Positions 4,963-7,176 of a stretch of 7,176 nucleotides of DNA are shown piece after piece. The notes under the pieces are model-generated. The model saw nothing but the letters and a program-made list of their open reading frames with translations. It ran no database searches and had not been told where the DNA came from. Positions within the stretch are counted from its first letter, which is position 1; each line of letters starts with the position of its first letter. Source of the DNA: an uncultured Bacillota bacterium (GTDB taxonomy: Bacteria > Bacillota > Clostridia > Christensenellales > UBA1242); contig CAMUGK010000048.1 of the NCBI GenBank assembly GCA_947088415.1, positions 1 to 7,176 on the forward strand, given 5' to 3'. Position numbers and translations under genes: made by a program.

Positions 4963-5732
4963 AAAAAATTGTGATAGATTTCCAAAAATTCGGTGTAACG
5001 ATATTTGATTAATGATGGAAAAGTTTGTTTGTCATAGACAAGTTTGCCAGAACAAAGACTTTCTAAGACCTTTACTTCATCTTTTAAAGTATTTTCAAGT
5101 TTTAAGATATATTGGTCAGATAAATTTTCAAAAAGCGTTTCAAAATCTTTTACTATTGAATTAAAGGAAGTATAAACTCCGTTTATAGCAAGCCTTGCAG
5201 ATATGTCGTTATAAACATTTGTGTCAAGGCTTATTGCAATATCAAAAAGAGAAAGATATGTTTGATAGAATGCCTTTAAAGTTTTGGCAAGCACTTTTTT
5301 GCTTTCGTTGTCAATGTCGCCACTATAAGACAGGGCAGGAAAATCAATCGAAAAAATTTGACTATCAAGATTGAAATTAACTTTAATATTGTTTTGAACT
5401 AGTATTGCATCATTTTCCTTTTCAAATACACTTGAAATAATGTGATAATGTATATCTTTTTTCCAAATATAACCGCCAGCACCAAGAGAAATGTAATCGC
5501 CAGCTAAAGTTTTTGCAGAAGACGAAAGTTGACTTTTGTTAAGTGATAGAAAATATAGTTTAAAAGGTGGTGTTGATAAGTTATTTCCAACTTGCGTGCT
5601 TGACGGAATTATAACCGAAGATAAAAGACAAGACATGCATATGCAAAGTGAAAATATAAAAAACATTGTGCAAACAAGAAGCACTTTTTTTAAATTTTTA
5701 TTTTTTTTTGGCAGTAAAACTTGCTTTTCCAT
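4953..5732 (-). CDS. Membrane-anchored protein with SPOR-like segment, probably sporulation-related
   Basis: This 259-aa protein has a lysine-rich N-terminus (residues 9-16), one transmembrane helix (about 17-41), then an extracytoplasmic part. Residues about 57-120 (FKLYFLSLNKSQ, then GAGGYIWKK, YHIISSVFEKENDAILVQNNI) recall a SPOR-type peptidoglycan-binding fold: strand, glycine turn, aromatic strand and an E-N-D-A helix. The match is from memory and weak. The remaining 140 residues are mainly helical and unrecognised. The ribosome binding site is poor: AATAGATTT precedes ATG without an AGGAGG core, unlike every neighbour. An in-frame TAA five codons upstream excludes a longer form. The promoter fits sigma-E (see 5751-5779), which supports expression in the mother cell during sporulation. 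It is convergent with the 4292 gene and divergent from groES. The gene is solid; the exact role is unknown. Confidence 0.7.
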   Translation of the reverse strand: MEKQVLLPKKNKNLKKVLLVCTMFFIFSLCICMSCLLSSVIIPSSTQVGNNLSTPPFKLYFLSLNKSQLSSSAKTLAGDYISLGAGGYIWKKDIHYHIISSVFEKENDAILVQNNIKVNFNLDSQIFSIDFPALSYSGDIDNESKKVLAKTLKAFYQTYLSLFDIAISLDTNVYNDISARLAINGVYTSFNSIVKDFETLFENLSDQYILKLENTLKDEVKVLESLCSGKLVYDKQTFPSLIKYRYTEFLEIYHNFLTG

Positions 5733-5750
5733 AAATCTATTGTTTTAATT

Positions 5751-5779
5751 AGTGTATGACAAAAAGGTGCAAAGTATGA
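5751..5779 (-). promoter_or_regulatory. Sigma-E-type sporulation promoter of the SPOR-like gene
   Basis: On the minus strand TCATACT (5779-5773), exactly 14 bp, then CATACACT (5758-5751) fits the Bacillus sigma-E consensus ZHATAXX-N14-CATACAHT at every specified position. The predicted start near 5744 gives a leader of about 11 nt. No good sigma-A promoter fits the same gene: TTGTCA-N17-TAGATT would start at or inside the ATG. Regulation by sigma-E is inferred. Confidence 0.65.
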
Positions 5780-5800
5780 CGGAATTTTTGTCTTACTTGC

Positions 5801-5829
5801 TTTACATTTTTGTTACAAAAGAATATACT
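5801..5829 (+). promoter_or_regulatory. Sigma-A promoter of groESL
   Basis: TTTACA (5801-5806), 17 bp, TATACT (5824-5829), each 5 of 6 to consensus. The predicted start near 5836 leaves a leader of about 15 nt carrying AGGAGG (5841-5846). I find no CIRCE inverted repeat (TTAGCACTC-N9-GAGTGCTAA) and no CtsR-type direct repeat between 5733 and 5850. Confidence 0.75.
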
Positions 5830-5850
5830 TAAATTATATTAGGAGGAATT

Positions 5851-6144
5851 ATGAAAATTAAACCAATTTTTGACAGAGTTGTTTTGCAACCTAAAGAGGC
5901 AGAAAGCGAAACCAAGTCAGGCATTATCTTGCCAAGTGTTGCGCAAAACCAATCACAAGAAGCCGAAGTGGTTGCCGTTGGCGATGGAACAACCTTTGAA
6001 GGTAAAGATGTTGGAATGCGTGTTAAGGTGGGAGACAAGGTAGTCTACTCTAAATATGCAGGCAATGAAATCACAATTGATGAAAAAAAATATGTTATCA
6101 TTAGGCAAGCAGATATTCTTGCCGTAATTTCAAAAGGAGAATAA
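5851..6144 (+). CDS. groES: Co-chaperonin GroES (10 kDa chaperonin)
   Basis: GroES forms the heptameric lid of the GroEL cage and controls release of folding proteins in the cytoplasm. The 97-aa length is normal for the family. KIKPIFDRVVLQPKEAE is the conserved first strand. The mobile loop spans about residues 17-34, with the hydrophobic GroEL-binding tripeptide in GIIL (24-27). VVAVGDG (40-46) leads to the roof loop, followed by VKVGDKVVYSKYAGNEI and YVIIRQADILAVI at the C-terminus. AGGAGG lies 4 nt before ATG. It is co-transcribed with groEL, whose start is 2 bp beyond the stop; the end of groES carries the groEL ribosome binding site. Confidence 0.97.
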   Translation: MKIKPIFDRVVLQPKEAESETKSGIILPSVAQNQSQEAEVVAVGDGTTFEGKDVGMRVKVGDKVVYSKYAGNEITIDEKKYVIIRQADILAVISKGE

Positions 6145-6146
6145 TT

Positions 6147-7176
6147 ATGTCAAAAATTATTAAAGAAGGCATTGAAGCTAGAAAAGCACTTGAAAAAGGT
6201 GTGAACACTCTTGCCGATACTGTTAAAATTACACTTGGCCCAAAGGGAAGAAATGTTATTTTAGGTCGCAAATTTGCAAGTCCTTTAATTACTAATGATG
6301 GAGTAACTATTGCAAAGGAGATTGAACTTAATGACCCTTGCGAAAATATGGGTGCTGAACTTATTAAAGAAGTAAGTGTAAAAACAAACGATGTTGCAGG
6401 CGATGGAACAACAACTGCATGCGTATTGGCTCAAGCAATCGTTAGAGAAGGACTTAAAAACTTTGTTGCAGGTGCAAACCCAATAATACTTAAAAAAGGT
6501 ATTTTTAAAGCGGTTGATGTGGCAGTAGAAGAACTTAAAAAGATTGCCAAACCAGTTGAAAATAGCAAGGCTATTGCACAAGTTGCTTCAATCTCGGCAG
6601 GAGATGAAGAAGTTGGCTCACTTATTGCCGAAGCTATGGAAAAGGTAGGCAAAGACGGAGTTATCACTGTTGAAGAAAGTCAAACCATGAAAACCGAACT
6701 TGCAATTGTTGAAGGCATGCAGTTTGATAGAGGATACCTTTCTGCATATATGTCAACTAATACAGAAAAGATGATTGCCGAATTAGAAAATCCATACATT
6801 CTTATCACAGATAAAAAGATTTCAAACATTCAAGAAATCCTTCCACTTTTAGAGATTATTGTAAAGGAAGGTGCTAAACTTTTAATCATTGCCGATGATG
6901 TTGAAGGAGAAGCACTTACAACACTGATAGTCAATAAACTTCGTGGAACATTCAATTGTGTTGCAGTTAAAGCTCCAAGTTTTGGAGATAAACGTAAAGC
7001 CATGCTTGAAGATATTGCAATTCTTACTGGTGGAAGAGTTATCAGTGAAGAACTTGGCATAGACCTTAAAACTTGTGGAGTTGAAGTTTTGGGCAGGGCA
7101 AAAAGTGTTAAAGTAGATAAAGACACCACAACAATTGTTGAAGGTGCGGGAGAACCACAAGCTATAAAGGGTAGAG
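6147..7176 (+). CDS. groEL: Chaperonin GroEL, N-terminal 343 residues, cut by window edge
   Basis: GroEL is the ATP-driven double-ring chaperonin that folds proteins in the cytoplasm with GroES. The frame is open from ATG 6147 to the window end, covering the equatorial part, the first intermediate part and most of the apical domain of a protein usually near 540 aa. Nucleotide-site motifs are present: TLGPKGRN (29-36), TNDGVTIAKEI (D51) and NDVAGDGTTTA (D86), matching E. coli D52 and D87. The apical FDRGYLSAYM (193-202) is the substrate-binding strand, where E. coli has SPYF. APSFGDKRKAMLEDIA (276-291) is also conserved. AAAAGGAG at 6132-6139 inside groES is the ribosome binding site. The third catalytic aspartate (E. 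coli D398) and the C-terminal tail lie outside the window. Confidence 0.97.
   Translation, partial: MSKIIKEGIEARKALEKGVNTLADTVKITLGPKGRNVILGRKFASPLITNDGVTIAKEIELNDPCENMGAELIKEVSVKTNDVAGDGTTTACVLAQAIVREGLKNFVAGANPIILKKGIFKAVDVAVEELKKIAKPVENSKAIAQVASISAGDEEVGSLIAEAMEKVGKDGVITVEESQTMKTELAIVEGMQFDRGYLSAYMSTNTEKMIAELENPYILITDKKISNIQEILPLLEIIVKEGAKLLIIADDVEGEALTTLIVNKLRGTFNCVAVKAPSFGDKRKAMLEDIAILTGGRVISEELGIDLKTCGVEVLGRAKSVKVDKDTTTIVEGAGEPQAIKGR

Noticed and set aside
5536..5748. Plus-strand 70-codon frame antisense to the SPOR-like gene
   Set aside because: It is the antisense of the transmembrane and signal region, has no ribosome binding site, and the opposite frame is a coherent membrane protein.
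5733..5760. Sigma-A promoter TTGTCA-N17-TAGATT for the SPOR-like gene
   Set aside because: The predicted transcription start would fall at or within the ATG, whereas the sigma-E-type boxes fit both consensus and spacing.
6285..7160. Several minus-strand open frames inside groEL
   Set aside because: They are antisense shadows of a highly conserved groEL frame.

Overview
The window comes from a low-GC, Gram-positive-type bacterium, most likely an endospore-forming member of the Clostridia or a close uncultured relative. The evidence is strong AGGAGG-type ribosome binding sites, sigma-A promoters with TATAAT-like -10 boxes, A/T-rich codons and dense rho-independent terminators. A PdaB-like polysaccharide deacetylase and a promoter matching the sporulation sigma-E consensus point to sporulation. 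Taxonomic placement is inference; no rRNA or other marker is present.

Layout. Positions 1-533 (minus) hold the N-terminal part of a DUF4116-repeat protein. Its promoter contains an unusual run of nine G (C on the coding strand) between the -35 and -10 boxes, with a perfect DnaA-box sequence just downstream. A strong hairpin terminator (642-671) separates it from a cysteine desulfurase-family PLP enzyme (712-1845, minus). Divergent from that is a small DUF3343-type putative sulfur/selenium carrier (1926-2186, plus). Positions 2205-2718 have no credible gene but hold three copies of a palindromic intergenic repeat and a separate 21/22-bp inverted repeat.

Next come a secreted or membrane-anchored polysaccharide deacetylase (2719-3483) and, 16 bp downstream, a tandem OB-fold single-stranded DNA-binding-type protein (3500-4201), probably one transcription unit. 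After a terminator and a near-consensus sigma-A promoter comes an unrecognised acidic protein (4292-4912). It converges on a minus-strand membrane-anchored protein with a SPOR-like segment (4953-5732), which carries the sigma-E-like promoter. The window ends in the groES-groEL operon (5851-6144 and 6147 to the edge), with a good sigma-A promoter and no CIRCE operator.

How the genes relate. The desulfurase and DUF3343 protein plausibly form a sulfur- or selenium-mobilising pair. The deacetylase and the SPOR-like protein plausibly belong to the sporulation programme. The observations most worth following are the homopolymer-spaced promoter of the DUF4116 gene, the sigma-E-type promoter of the SPOR-like gene, and the repeat cluster with variable self-complementary tips.
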